Positions 24,204-33,732 are shown, counted from the first letter of the stretch. The stretch is DNA of 37,324 nucleotides from an uncultured Bryobacteraceae bacterium (GCA_955652915.1 CATPCJ010000082.1:1-37324), one strand, 5' to 3'. Notes: generated by a model not told the origin, from the sequence alone. Translations and numbers: made by a program.

Positions 24204-25667
24204 ATGCGAACTTTATTCCTAAATCCGCCTTCCTTCGAAGGCTTTGACGGCGGCGCCGGATCTCGCTGGCCTGCGTCCCGTGAAATCGAATCGTATTGGT
24301 ACCCGGTGTGGCTCTGTTACCCGGCCGGGATGCTCGAAGACAGCAAAGTCGTGGATGCGCCGCCCCACAAGATCAGCATCGACCAAACCGTGGCGATGGC
24401 TAGCGATTTCGAGCTGCTCGTGCTCTTTACATCCAGTCCGGGCTTCCACGTGGACGTCAAAATCGCCGAAATGATGAAGGACGTCAATCCCAAGATGAAG
24501 GTGGGGTTCGTTGGGCCGCCGGTCACCATCGAGCCTGAAAAATCGCTCAAGGCATCGAAGGCAATCGACTTTGTAGTGCGCCGTGAGTTCGATCACCAGA
24601 TCGCTAATTACGCCAAGGGAACGCCGCTCTCGGAACTGCCCGGCGTGAGTTATTGGAAGGACGGCGCGATTGTACATAATCCGGAAGGCGGCGTCATCGA
24701 AAATCTCGACGAGCTCCCGTGGGTCAGCAAAGTTTACAAGCGCGATTTGGATTTCAAGCGCTACAACGTCCCGTTTCTGTTGAACCCTTACATCTCGTTC
24801 TACACCACCCGCGGTTGCCCGGCCATGTGTACGTTCTGCCTTTGGCCGCAAACCCATTCGGGACATCGCTGGCGCTTGCGTTCCTCCGACGACGTGGCGG
24901 CCGAGTGCAAGTACACGCTCGAAAATTTCCCGGGCCTGAAAGAAATCTTCTTCGACGACGACACCTTCAATTACCGCAAGGCGCGCGCCATCGAGTTGTG
25001 CAGCAAGCTGGGTCCGCTGAACTTCACCTGGAGTTGCACGTCGCGCGTCACCACCGATTACGAAACGTTAAAGGCCATGAAAGACGCCGGCTGCCGGTTG
25101 ATGATCGTCGGCTACGAGTCGGGCGACGAGCAGATTCTTAAAAACATCAAGAAGGGCGCCACCATCGACATGGCGCGGCGCTTCACCGACAACTGCCACA
25201 AACTCGGCCTGGTGATCCACGGCGATTTCATTGTTGGACTCCCCGGCGAAACGCGCGAGACTTTGCGCAAGACCATCGACTTCGCCAAGAAGCTGGACGT
25301 CGAAACCATCCAGGTATCGTTGGGCCACGCCTTCCCTGGAACCGAATTCTACGAACACGCCAAGGCCAACGGTCTGGTTTCCATCGTGGGAATGGCGGAC
25401 GAAACCGGGCACCAATTGCCCAACGCAGTGTATCCCGGTTTCGACCGCGGCGAGTTGGTGCAGTGGGTGGACCGGTTCTACTCGGAATACTATTTCCGTC
25501 CGAAGGCGGCGTGGAGAGTCGTCAAGAAAGCGATCCAGAATAACGATCTTCCAAGGCTGTATAAAGAAGCCCGCGAGTATCTGACCGTAAGTTCCAATCG
25601 CAAGAAGTACATCAAGGAACAGAAGGCCGCCACAGCGCTACAGGGAGCGGAGGAAAGCGCTTCCTAA
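24204..25667 (+). CDS. hpnJ: hopanoid biosynthesis radical SAM protein HpnJ
   Basis: A 487-residue B12-binding-type radical SAM protein. The N-terminal cobalamin-like domain (about 1-175) is followed by the radical SAM core with the CxxxCxxC cluster C205, C209, C212 in TTRGCPAMCTFCLWPQ, and the downstream 'FFDDDTFNY' and 'GYESGDEQIL' motifs. The overall sequence (start MRTLFLNPPSFEGFDGGAGS, 'ESYWYPVWLCYPAG') matches what I recognise as HpnJ, which in Burkholderia is needed to turn bacteriohopanetetrol glucosamine into the cyclitol ether. It is followed without a gap by two small membrane proteins and hpnI, so this is a hopanoid head-group unit. hpnK (deacetylase) and hpnH/hpnG are not in the window. 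Confidence 0.85.
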   Translation: MRTLFLNPPSFEGFDGGAGSRWPASREIESYWYPVWLCYPAGMLEDSKVVDAPPHKISIDQTVAMASDFELLVLFTSSPGFHVDVKIAEMMKDVNPKMKVGFVGPPVTIEPEKSLKASKAIDFVVRREFDHQIANYAKGTPLSELPGVSYWKDGAIVHNPEGGVIENLDELPWVSKVYKRDLDFKRYNVPFLLNPYISFYTTRGCPAMCTFCLWPQTHSGHRWRLRSSDDVAAECKYTLENFPGLKEIFFDDDTFNYRKARAIELCSKLGPLNFTWSCTSRVTTDYETLKAMKDAGCRLMIVGYESGDEQILKNIKKGATIDMARRFTDNCHKLGLVIHGDFIVGLPGETRETLRKTIDFAKKLDVETIQVSLGHAFPGTEFYEHAKANGLVSIVGMADETGHQLPNAVYPGFDRGELVQWVDRFYSEYYFRPKAAWRVVKKAIQNNDLPRLYKEAREYLTVSSNRKKYIKEQKAATALQGAEESAS

Positions 25668-26132
25668 ATGGCAGCCGGCCGGATGGTGTTTGAGGAGCTC
25701 AAGCCAACCGTTGTTTCCGGCCGCCGGCTGGACTTCAAAACGAAAGCCCTGACCGCTTTCGTCGTTCTCACCAATGTCCTCGGGAATTTCGCGATGTCCT
25801 GGGGTATGAAACATCAACCCGCTGCGCTGGCGAATTCTCCGCTAGTCTATCTTCGAACTATCTTCAGTCCCTGGGTGTTGCTCGGGACTGCGCTGCTGAT
25901 CCTCTGGCTGCTTTCACGAATGACGCTGTTGAGTTGGGCGGACTTGAGTTACGTTCTGCCAGTAACTTCGATCGGATACGTGCTCACCGCGATTCTGGGA
26001 AAGTATTTCTTCGCCGAACAAATTACCTGGCAGCGCTGGTTGGGAACGGGGGCCATCATGATCGGAATGATCCTGGTGGGTTTGACTAGCCCAAACACTA
26101 CCGCGCCGCATGGCCGGGAGACGAATCGATGA
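25668..26132 (+). CDS. EamA/SMR-like half-size membrane protein 1
   Basis: A 154-residue protein with a polar N-terminus of about 28 residues and four predicted membrane helices, of the drug/metabolite transporter (EamA, SMR) superfamily. Signatures are LTNVLGNFAMSWGMKHQP in helix 1 and DLSYVLPVTSIGYVLTAILG in helix 3, followed by 'FFAEQITWQRWLGTGAIMIG'. The start follows the hpnJ stop directly (TAA-ATG) and the end overlaps the next gene as ATGA. The half-size build and tandem partner recall ArnE/ArnF, which together flip a lipid-linked sugar. A role in flipping a glycosylated hopanoid is inferred from position only. Confidence 0.75.
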   Translation: MAAGRMVFEELKPTVVSGRRLDFKTKALTAFVVLTNVLGNFAMSWGMKHQPAALANSPLVYLRTIFSPWVLLGTALLILWLLSRMTLLSWADLSYVLPVTSIGYVLTAILGKYFFAEQITWQRWLGTGAIMIGMILVGLTSPNTTAPHGRETNR

Positions 26133-26497
26133 AATGGCTGATGGTAGCGATCATCGTGGGATCCACGGTGCTAGCCGACCTGTTGCAGAGCTTCGAAATG
26201 AAGCGGCGCGGTGAAGTAGAAGTTGAAGACCTGCGGCCGGGACGAATAGGCGGAATGCTGGCGGGACTGGCGCGCCGCGGACCGCTGGTGCTGGCCGTCT
26301 TCTTCATGGCGATTTCGTTTTTCGCATTCATGAAACTGCTGTCGGTAGCGGACTTGAGCTTTGCCGTGCCGGTGACCGCGGCTAGCGTAGTAATCGAAAC
26401 CATTCTCGCCAAGCTGCTGCTCAAGGAACAGGTCTCTCCAATGCGATGGGCGGGCGCGTGCTTCGTCGCCGGCGGAGTGGCGCTGCTGGCCGTTTAG
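26129..26497 (+). CDS. EamA/SMR-like half-size membrane protein 2
   Basis: A 122-residue four-helix membrane protein paralogous to its upstream neighbour: it has 'VADLSFAVPVTAASVVIETI' where the partner has 'WADLSYVLPVTSIGYVLTAI', and the same ending 'LLLKEQVSPMRWAGACFVAG'. A conserved acidic residue lies in helix 1 (STVLADLLQSFEMKRRG). It overlaps the upstream gene by 4 bases and its stop (26495-26497) abuts the hpnI GTG. The pair probably forms a heterodimer, as many paired SMR-type proteins do. Substrate unknown. Confidence 0.75.
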   Translation: MKWLMVAIIVGSTVLADLLQSFEMKRRGEVEVEDLRPGRIGGMLAGLARRGPLVLAVFFMAISFFAFMKLLSVADLSFAVPVTAASVVIETILAKLLLKEQVSPMRWAGACFVAGGVALLAV

Positions 26498-27607
26498 GTG
26501 TCGGCCTTTGTGCTGGTGGTGTGCGCGGCCGCCGCGGGCTACCAGTTGTTCGCCATCGCCGCGTGCATCTGGCACTTGATTCGCAAGCGTCCTGCGTCTG
26601 GATTGTTCCCCGCCATTTCCATCCTGAAGCCGGTACGCGGCGCCGATCCTGGATTCTACGAAGCGATCCGCTCGCACGCCCTGCAGGAGTACCCGCAATT
26701 CGAGATCCTGTTTGGAATTCACGACGCGGACGATTCCGCGCGCAGCGATATCGAGCGGCTCATTCGCGAGTTTTCTTCCGTCCCGATGCGTCTGGCGATC
26801 TCGAAGCAGGAGGCACCGAACGGCAAGGTTGGCACATTGATGGACCTAGTCAAGCAGGCGCGCTATCCGATCCTGATCGTCAACGATAGCGACATCACCG
26901 TGCCGGATGATTATCTGAAAAACGTGGTTGCGCCGCTGGCCGATCCAGGCACTGGGCTGGTGACCTGCCTTTATCGAGTGCTGGCGAACGATTGGCCAAG
27001 CCGCTTCGAGGCGCTCGGCATCGCAACCGAATTCGCTCCCAGCACTTTGGTAGCGCCACTGGTGGGCGTGTCGGAGTTCGGGCTCGGCTCCACGCTTGCT
27101 CTTCGCAAAGTAGATCTGGAGCGAGTTGGCGGCTTCGCGGCAATCGCGGATTACCTGGCCGACGATTATCAACTCGGGAAGAAGCTCCATTCGTTGGGGC
27201 TCCAAAACTGCATCTCGGAGGTGGTAGTGAGTACGCGCTTATCGGCCGGGACGTGGGCCAACGCATGGAAGCATCAGTTGCGATGGGCACGCACCATCCG
27301 CCTATCGCGCGGCGCGGGCTACGCGGGACTGCCAATCACTTTCGCAACCCTATGGGTATTGGTGGCGGCTGCATGCGGCCATGGGGGCGTGGCGCTGACA
27401 TTACTGTTGCTCCGATTGACGATGGCTATCACGGGCGGCTGGTTCGTTCTCCGCGGCGCCGATGTTTGGAAGTATTGCTACGCGATCCCTGTGCGCGACC
27501 TGTGGGGTGTGGCGGTGTGGGCAGCCGGATTATTCGGCGACACAGTGGAGTGGCGCGGCCGCCGGCTGAGGCTGGATGCCAAGGGACGAATTGTGGGCGC
27601 TGACTGA
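26498..27607 (+). CDS. hpnI: hopanoid glycosyltransferase HpnI
   Basis: A 369-residue family 2 glycosyltransferase of the ceramide glucosyltransferase-like type, matching HpnI, which adds N-acetylglucosamine to bacteriohopanetetrol. It has an N-terminal membrane helix (about 3-27), the substrate-binding motif 'SILKPVRGADPGF' (41-53), the metal-binding DSD at 130-132, the acidic motif DDYQLG (222-227) and the (Q/R)xxRW-type QLRW (260-263), then C-terminal membrane helices. The start is GTG, directly after the upstream stop. It ends 32 bases inside the frame annotated as rtcB. It could instead act on another lipid; hpnJ in the same operon supports the hopanoid assignment. Confidence 0.83.
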   Translation: MSAFVLVVCAAAAGYQLFAIAACIWHLIRKRPASGLFPAISILKPVRGADPGFYEAIRSHALQEYPQFEILFGIHDADDSARSDIERLIREFSSVPMRLAISKQEAPNGKVGTLMDLVKQARYPILIVNDSDITVPDDYLKNVVAPLADPGTGLVTCLYRVLANDWPSRFEALGIATEFAPSTLVAPLVGVSEFGLGSTLALRKVDLERVGGFAAIADYLADDYQLGKKLHSLGLQNCISEVVVSTRLSAGTWANAWKHQLRWARTIRLSRGAGYAGLPITFATLWVLVAAACGHGGVALTLLLLRLTMAITGGWFVLRGADVWKYCYAIPVRDLWGVAVWAAGLFGDTVEWRGRRLRLDAKGRIVGAD

Positions 27608-28808
27608 GGACGCTGCTATTCTGCGGGTAGTGTTCAAATACAGCGACAAAATCATAACCTTCCTGCCGCCCGATTCGATTGAACCGGAGGCGCTGCAACA
27701 GCTCAAGAACACTTCCGAGTCTCCAGTATTGGCACACCATCTGGCCGTGATGCCAGACTGCCATTTCGGAAAAGGCTCGACCGTAGGCTCCGTCATTCCG
27801 ACTTCAGGCGGCATCATTCCGGCAGCGGTCGGCGTGGACATAGGCTGCGGAATGATTGCGGTGGAGACCATCTTTACCGCTGGCCAGCTTCCAGATAACC
27901 TGAAGACCATTGAAGCCGGGATCGAACGGCGTATTCCGCTTGGAGCCGGCGCGAAGAACAACAAAATAACACCGAGCGCCGAGCCCCGCATCGAACGTCT
28001 GGAAGTGGAATCGCAAGGCGTGAACTATTCGCAGTATTCGGATTGGCATGCGCAGTTCGGAACCCTCGGTAGCGGCAACCACTTCATTGAAGTCTGCCTC
28101 GACGAATCCGGCAAAGTATGGCTAGTGCTCCACTCCGGTTCGCGCGGCGTTGGGAATAAGATTGCGAGCCGCCACATCAAGATCGCGCAGAGGATGATGG
28201 AGGTCCAGAACATTCCCCTGAAGGATCGGGATCTTGCCTACCTGCCGGAAGGCACCAAGGAATTCAACGACTACATGCGCGACCTGCTTTGGGCGCAAGA
28301 TTTCGCCCTCGCTAATCGAGAGGAGATGATGGACCGCGCCATGACTGAACTCTCGTTCACGATGTACAAAGAAGCCGGCCACGAACTCGAGATGGAGAAG
28401 CAGCGAATCAATTGCCACCACAACTTTACTCAGATGGAGCACCACTTCGGCAAAGACATGTGGATCACGCGCAAAGGGGCAATTCAGATGAAGCAAGGGC
28501 AGCTCGGCGTCATTCCTGGTTCCATGGGCACGAGAAGCTACGTTGTTTCCGGGCTGGAGAATCCGCTCTCCTACCATTCCGCGCCGCACGGAGCAGGCCG
28601 AAGAATGTCCCGCGCAAAAGCCCGCAAGCAGTTCACCATGGAAGATCTGAAAAAATCCATGGAAGGCGTCAGTGCCCGTTTGCGGCCGGAGCTTATTGAC
28701 GAAATCCCGGGTGCATATAAGGACATCGATGAAGTTATGGAGAACAGCAAGGAGCTAGTAAGAATCGAGCACGCGTTGAAGCAGATTGTAAACGTAAAGG
28801 GAGACTGA
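27576..28808 (+). CDS. rtcB: RNA-splicing ligase RtcB
   Basis: RtcB joins RNA 2',3'-cyclic phosphate (or 3'-phosphate) and 5'-OH ends using GTP and Mn2+. The 410-residue protein has all key motifs: D61 and H63 in MPDCHFGKG, C91 in VGVDIGCGM, H169 in GSGNHFIEV, H186 in LHSGSRG, HHN at 281-283, PGSMGTRSYVV (314-324), and H338 in SAPHGAGRRMSR, the histidine that is guanylylated. The ATG at 27576 overlaps hpnI by 32 bases; an in-frame GTG at 27630 (VFKYSDKI...) avoids this and loses only 18 unconserved residues, so the start is uncertain. Position after hpnI is probably incidental. No archease or RtcA gene lies nearby. Confidence 0.95.
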   Translation: MPRDELWALTEDAAILRVVFKYSDKIITFLPPDSIEPEALQQLKNTSESPVLAHHLAVMPDCHFGKGSTVGSVIPTSGGIIPAAVGVDIGCGMIAVETIFTAGQLPDNLKTIEAGIERRIPLGAGAKNNKITPSAEPRIERLEVESQGVNYSQYSDWHAQFGTLGSGNHFIEVCLDESGKVWLVLHSGSRGVGNKIASRHIKIAQRMMEVQNIPLKDRDLAYLPEGTKEFNDYMRDLLWAQDFALANREEMMDRAMTELSFTMYKEAGHELEMEKQRINCHHNFTQMEHHFGKDMWITRKGAIQMKQGQLGVIPGSMGTRSYVVSGLENPLSYHSAPHGAGRRMSRAKARKQFTMEDLKKSMEGVSARLRPELIDEIPGAYKDIDEVMENSKELVRIEHALKQIVNVKGD

Positions 28809-28997
28809 CCACTTTGCCATAATCGGATCTGCGCAAGAATCTGACAGAACCCTTCATCCAACCACCTCCACGACCTCGCTTGGACACCAAGAATTCGTCT
28901 CGCATACCGAGCGTTGCAGGCTGTGGGCGAATGTGTTTTTTTGGACCTTAAAATCCCGTTGCCGGGAGAGTGGAAGTTTGACTGGTATGCTCAGTCG

Positions 28998-29108
28998 ATG
29001 GCCAAACCCGACCGCCCTAACTTTTCTCTCCCCGCACGGATCATTTTCGGAGTCATTGCCTTGGTCGTGATTGTTGCCTTGCTCGCGTTCTTCGGCTATG
29101 TTCGCTAG
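28998..29108 (+). CDS. possible single-helix small membrane protein
   Basis: A 36-residue frame starting MAKPDRPNFSLPARIIFGVI and ending LLAFFGYVR: a short polar, proline-rich start, then one strongly hydrophobic helix (about residues 13-33). The frame extends upstream to an ATG at 28914, but that extra part looks non-coding. No Shine-Dalgarno is clear. The flanking regions 28809-28997 and 29109-29284 contain no other gene that I can support. It may be a real small membrane protein or chance. Confidence 0.35.
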   Translation: MAKPDRPNFSLPARIIFGVIALVVIVALLAFFGYVR

Positions 29109-29244
29109 GCGTACTGCAACTAAAACTGGGAGGATTGGCGTCGTGGGCTCTCCATCGGAAGGCGCCGCCGTAGTACACTAATGTCTGGTGCGGCACGTTG
29201 AGCAATATTTTCGTTCAGGAACTCTTCGAAACGCATAACAAGAC

Positions 29245-29262
29245 GCTCACTTTCTAGTGAGC
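29245..29262. other. hairpin upstream of tRNA-Arg
   Basis: GCTCACT-TTCT-AGTGAGC is a perfect 7-base stem with a four-base loop, 23 bases before the tRNA. It has no T tract on either side, so it is a weak terminator candidate; it may be a processing or regulatory site. Confidence 0.4.
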
Positions 29263-29284
29263 TCTACTAAGTTGTTGACAGCGC

Positions 29285-29361
29285 GCGCCCGTAGCTCAGT
29301 TGGATAGAGCGTCTGGCTACGAACCAGAAGGTCGCATGTTCGAGTCATGCCGGGCGCACCA
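29285..29361 (+). tRNA. tRNA-Arg (anticodon ACG)
   Basis: 77 bases including an encoded CCA. Acceptor arms GCGCCCG (29285-29291) and CGGGCGC (29351-29357) pair perfectly. The D arm is GCTC...GAGC, the anticodon stem TCTGG/CCAGA encloses CTACGAA with ACG at 29319-29321, and the T arm is GCATG-TTCGAGT-CATGC. The wobble A (normally deaminated to inosine by TadA) reads CGU/CGC/CGA. It separates the housekeeping genes on the left from the oxygenase-rich locus on the right, so its 3' end could be an integration site, though no duplicated tRNA end was found in the window. Confidence 0.97.
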
Positions 29362-29408
29362 TAAAACAAACAACTTGTCATTCTGCCCGGCGAATTGGAC
29401 CGCGCCCT

Positions 29409-30950
29409 TCACGGGAACCCCGACTTTGGAGCCGAGGGAGTTTTGCGCATTGGGATCGAAGCCGACGATGAGGTTGTTGTTTCCGCGTTGGAATCCCGCT
29501 TGTCTGGCTCGGGTGTTCCAGGCAGATAACTGTTGAGAAGGGTGTCGACCACCCCGTGAAACTCGGCCCAGGGGGCTTCCCGGTAGTTGTTCCCGCGCTG
29601 GATAAACGACGGCCCCGCGTAGAATTTTTCGTATTGGATTTGCCGGCCCGCGAATTCCGAACCGACCATTTCCCAGACCAGCCGAAAAAGCTTCATTCGG
29701 TCGACGGCGGGCATCTGCGCACTGTCCCAGTGGAATTCAAACGAGTCCATGAGCTCCGGGCTACTAAGAACCGATACGTCGGCCGGCATCTGAAGAATCC
29801 CGCCTCCGGACAATTCGCGCAAACAATCGATAAGACCTGAATATTGTTCGCTACACCAGTTCATCGCTGCGTAGACGATGCGGCGATTGAAGGAAACAAA
29901 CCCTCCCGGCCAGTGATCATGCCCATGGATCTCACCCCAGATCAGCCCTTGCAGCGTGGCCTCCATCCCGGCGAGCTTTCCCAACGTTTCCCGGACAGCG
30001 GGCAATTCGCTGCACCCCGTGGCCATTGCAATTCGGCTCGCCAAGCCCACGATGAGCCGGAGCTTGGACAAAAACCGGACACCCGACTGGTGGTTGCCAT
30101 AAACATGCGCCGGCGTCTTGATATAAATTTCCCGGGCGAGCGTGGGCGCATTGTGAACAAAAACACGCTCCCAAGGCACTTTTACACGATCGAGCAGGAC
30201 CACGCTATCAGTCTCGTCGAAACGCCAGGAGAGCGGACTATCAAACTCGGTTTTGGCTTGCGGCTCCAAGGGCTTTCTGGACCACAGCGATAGCCCGGGC
30301 GTGTTGCAGGGCACGGCGAAGGTAACCGCTTCGGCGGTATTTTCAGGCGCCAGCGGCACCAAATTCCCGATCCATAATTCATCCGCCAGAATGGCCGCCG
30401 TGGCCAGCATTTTCATTCCCGAGACAACCACGCCTTCGTCATTTTCGCTGATCACGCGACACGCTTGCGTCTTTTTGTTCGCCCGCAGATAGTAGGCCGG
30501 ATCCCTGCTGCCCTGAGGCGGAACGACGGCGTGGGCCGCAAACACATCCCGGTCGCGCATGAATTTGAAGTACGACTTAATATTGCAGCTATACTGGCCA
30601 AAAAGCTCCGGCGCCAGAGACATGCCGGTGACAAAACTCGCGAAATAATCCGGTGGTCTCCCGAACATTCCGAAGGTCATGTCCGCAATCCGTTTATGGA
30701 TGGCCATGCGCTTTTCAAGATCGGCGGCGGACCGGGCCTGCAAGTAGTACAAACTGTGGCGCTCGCCGTCGGCCTCGAAGGTCAGCGCCTCTTGGTTTTC
30801 CGGGGCGGCCTTCATATCGTAAATAGCCGCGACCGTCCGCGCCGCATTGCGAAAAGCGGGATGTTCCGCGACGTTTGAAACCCGCTCGGAGCCGACAAAA
30901 ACGGAGCGGCCGTCATCCAAGCCGGCGAGATACTGCTTTCCAGTCTTCAT
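29409..30950 (-). CDS. HpaB-type FADH2-dependent aromatic monooxygenase
   Basis: A 513-residue protein of the 4-hydroxyphenylacetate 3-monooxygenase large-component (HpaB) family, which uses FADH2 from a separate reductase to hydroxylate phenols. Family stretches: MKTGKQYLAGLDDGRSVFVG at the start, 'FASFVTGMSLAPELFGQYSC' (about 103-122), 'DPAYYLRANKKTQACRVI' (about 149-166), 'GVVVSGMKMLATAAILADEL', and 'VPWERVFVHNAP'. The C-terminal 35 residues are a Ser/Thr-rich tail. In metabolite clusters such enzymes hydroxylate free or carrier-bound aromatic units (e.g. the SgcC type). No HpaC-like reductase is in the window. It is 153 bases downstream of the TauD-like gene on the same strand and may share its transcript. 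Confidence 0.9.
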   Translation of the reverse strand: MKTGKQYLAGLDDGRSVFVGSERVSNVAEHPAFRNAARTVAAIYDMKAAPENQEALTFEADGERHSLYYLQARSAADLEKRMAIHKRIADMTFGMFGRPPDYFASFVTGMSLAPELFGQYSCNIKSYFKFMRDRDVFAAHAVVPPQGSRDPAYYLRANKKTQACRVISENDEGVVVSGMKMLATAAILADELWIGNLVPLAPENTAEAVTFAVPCNTPGLSLWSRKPLEPQAKTEFDSPLSWRFDETDSVVLLDRVKVPWERVFVHNAPTLAREIYIKTPAHVYGNHQSGVRFLSKLRLIVGLASRIAMATGCSELPAVRETLGKLAGMEATLQGLIWGEIHGHDHWPGGFVSFNRRIVYAAMNWCSEQYSGLIDCLRELSGGGILQMPADVSVLSSPELMDSFEFHWDSAQMPAVDRMKLFRLVWEMVGSEFAGRQIQYEKFYAGPSFIQRGNNYREAPWAEFHGVVDTLLNSYLPGTPEPDKRDSNAETTTSSSASIPMRKTPSAPKSGFP

Positions 30951-31103
30951 AACAAGGGTTCAGCCTGGCGGTTTGCGTAAGCGATTTTTTGAGGCGCAAT
31001 TGCGCGGGGCACGCTATCTCGAGATATCAAATCGTTTCCCGGCAGTTAACCGCAGTTCTGATTATCCCACGGAAATCGACAGGCGCAATCCGGACCGGGC
31101 AGT

Positions 31104-32042
31104 TCACGAATCCGCTGCCGGAGTTTCCGGTAGGTTTATCCACATTCGAAGCAATAGCCGCTTCCGTTCGGGTTCATCGTAATCCTCGAAGGCGAATCTG
31201 GAATGTAGAATCAACCGATTGTTCAGAAATTGAATATCGCCGGGCCGCAGATCCATTTCGAGCCGCAGCTCCGGCCGCATCGCCAGTGCCTGGATGTACT
31301 GCATGACATCAAGCTCCAGCGGAGTGAGCGCTATTCCGGATTTGGCATGTCCATTGCGGATGGCCGACGGATGAAAGCAACAACTGAGATGGCCTCCCGT
31401 GTAATCGTAAATTGGATTGCGGCTAACCGGCGCCCCGCCGGTCGAATCCAGCCATCGTTCAATGTATCCTTCATACAAAACCTCCAAATACTCCGGATGG
31501 TCGGCCAAAATGTGGTTGTATATCGTCGTCGAACTGACGATGAGACTCAACCCTCCCGTTCGCGCTTTCCGGACGCATAAAAGACCAACCAGATCTCCGA
31601 CATCGCTGTGCGGTGAGAGGGCGCCGCGCGTAAGGTAGCCTCGCCGGGCTGCGTCCGAGCCTGCTCCGATGTCGGTGACCCGGCCAATCATCTCTCCCGT
31701 ACTGTTCTGCGGAATTACCGTTCCCAAGTAACTCCCGAGGCCGAAATACAAGTCTTCCAATTCAGCCGCGGTGTATTTTTCGACTGGCAGCCCTCGAAGC
31801 ACCACAAATCCTCGACCCTGTGTCAGGTCGCGGAGCAGACGGTCCAGCAGCGAACCCGCGGGAGTATCGCGAAGAAGTGTTTTCCATACGTGCGCCGGCT
31901 GGCCAGCCGCCTCCTCCCTGGCCGATTCCAGTGCCGCGAGGTCATCGGAAGTGAGGGTCATACTCCATACACTGTCGGCTGGAAAGTCGCTGCCGCGCCA
32001 AACGCTCGGATGATTTAAAGGCGTTCTAAGAATTGTGCTCAT
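31104..32042 (-). CDS. TauD/TfdA-family Fe(II)/2-oxoglutarate-dependent oxygenase
   Basis: A 312-residue protein resembling the TauD/TfdA family of non-haem iron oxygenases, which hydroxylate or desaturate small molecules. The iron triad is visible: H145 and D147 in SPHSDVGDL, and H280 in LNNRLILHSRFAFED; an arginine in the cluster RKRLLLRMWIN (293-303) fits the 2-oxoglutarate-binding residue. A conserved GRGFVVLRGLPV lies at 76-87. It is upstream of the HpaB-like gene on the minus strand and divergent from the FAD monooxygenase (90-base gap). The substrate is unknown; in this setting it probably tailors a specialised metabolite or a beta-hydroxy amino acid unit. Confidence 0.87.
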   Translation of the reverse strand: MSTILRTPLNHPSVWRGSDFPADSVWSMTLTSDDLAALESAREEAAGQPAHVWKTLLRDTPAGSLLDRLLRDLTQGRGFVVLRGLPVEKYTAAELEDLYFGLGSYLGTVIPQNSTGEMIGRVTDIGAGSDAARRGYLTRGALSPHSDVGDLVGLLCVRKARTGGLSLIVSSTTIYNHILADHPEYLEVLYEGYIERWLDSTGGAPVSRNPIYDYTGGHLSCCFHPSAIRNGHAKSGIALTPLELDVMQYIQALAMRPELRLEMDLRPGDIQFLNNRLILHSRFAFEDYDEPERKRLLLRMWINLPETPAADS

Positions 32043-32132
32043 TAGAGTTCTTTCCGAATCTCCATTCTATCGGACACCCGAGTTCGCGATACTGGGGAAT
32101 TGGCGGTATGTACCGGAAGGAGAAAATAGATT

Positions 32133-33732
32133 TTGCCTGAGGCCGACCGACGCGTTCCGGTCTTGATTGTGGGAGGCGGCCTGGCCGGATTGACCACCGC
32201 GATGCTCTTGGCGTGGCGGGGTATCCAGTCGATATTGGTCGAGCGTCACGTTGACACAGCGGTACATCCAAGGGCGCGCGGCGTACACCTGCGCAGCATG
32301 GAACTGTTGCGCGTGGCCGGTCTCGAGCAGGAGTTCCTGGCAGCCGATGGCGAGGCCTTCGACAATGGCGTCACTATCGCGATCGGCGAAAGCGTGATGG
32401 CTCCCGAGTTTCGCACCATCGCCTCGGGTCGGCCGTTCGATACCAGCGACCTCAGCCCCGCGACCTACAGCCGCGCGGGCCAGGATCGAGTGGAACGCAT
32501 ACTGCGCCGCCGGGCCGCTCAACTTGGCGCCGATATCCGGTTCTCCACGGAACTAGTTTCCTTCGGCGACGACGGCAATGGAATTCTCGCGGTGATACGC
32601 GACCGGAGATCGCAGGCGCTCACGCGCATTCGCGCCGACTACATGGTGGCCGCCGATGGCCACAGCGGGCGTATCCGGGCGGCCCTGGGCATTGGCACGC
32701 ACGGTCATGGCACCCTGTCGCACAATGTGAGCATTCTATTTGAAACGGATCTGGGCCAGATCAACAAGTCCCGCGGCTTTACGCTCTACTATTTGCAGAA
32801 CCCCAAGTTCACCGGCATGTTCGTAAATACCGATGTTTCCAATCGAGCCTCGATCTCACTGGAGTATGACCCCGCGAAGGAATCGGCCGCGGATTACACA
32901 GTGGAGCGTTGCGTTGAATTGGTGCGCGCCGCGCTGGGAATCGAAAATGCCGAGGTGGAGGTACTCAGCGTCAATCCGTGGGAGGCGTATTCCTGGGTTG
33001 CGGACCGGTTTGTGAAAGGCCGCATTCTGCTGATCGGCGACGCTGTTCACACCATGCCGCCCACCGGCGGCCTGGGGGGGCAAACCGCTATTCAGGATGG
33101 CTACGACGTGGCGTGGAAGCTGGCCCTGGTTTTAAACGGCCACGCCGATTCCGCGTTGCTGGAAACGTATGAGACCGAGCGCAAGCCGGTCGCCGAGCTG
33201 ACCGTCACTCGCCAGACGGCAAATTATATCGAGCGAATGCGGCCGGATCGCACCGACCTGGACTCTTCGAAAATCGACGTGGACATAGTCCACGTGGCGA
33301 TGGGTTACCGTTACCGCTCACCCGCGATCCTGCTGGAGGAGCCCGACGACGGCGCTCTCACCGAGGATCCGTACCAGCCGACTGGACGCCCTGGCACGCG
33401 GGCTCCGCACGTCGTCCTGGAGCGTGATGGAAAAGCACTATCCATTCTCGATCTGATTGGGCCGGCCTTTCTTCTCTTGGTTGGTTCGGACGGGGATGCC
33501 TGGGCGAAGTCGGCTGCCCAGGCGAGTGACAAGGTCCATGTGCCGGTGGTTGTCTATCGTATCGGACAGGATCTTATCGATAAGGGAAATCAGTGGACTT
33601 TCCGTTATGGGGTGTCGTCTTCAGGCTGTGTTCTCCTGCGTCCGGATGGCTATATCGCCTGGCGTTCCCGCGGCCCGCAAAATTCCCCGGGCGCGATCCT
33701 GGAGGATGTTTTAGATCGAGTGACCTGCCGCG

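Noticed and set aside
29245..29262. Hairpin as an intrinsic terminator
   Set aside because: No T tract follows on either strand.
29275..29280. Perfect TTGACA just before the tRNA
   Set aside because: A -10 at the right distance would fall inside the tRNA, so it cannot drive it.
29300..29536. Open frame reading through the tRNA-Arg gene
   Set aside because: Covers the tRNA and runs antisense to the hpaB-like gene; no coding evidence.
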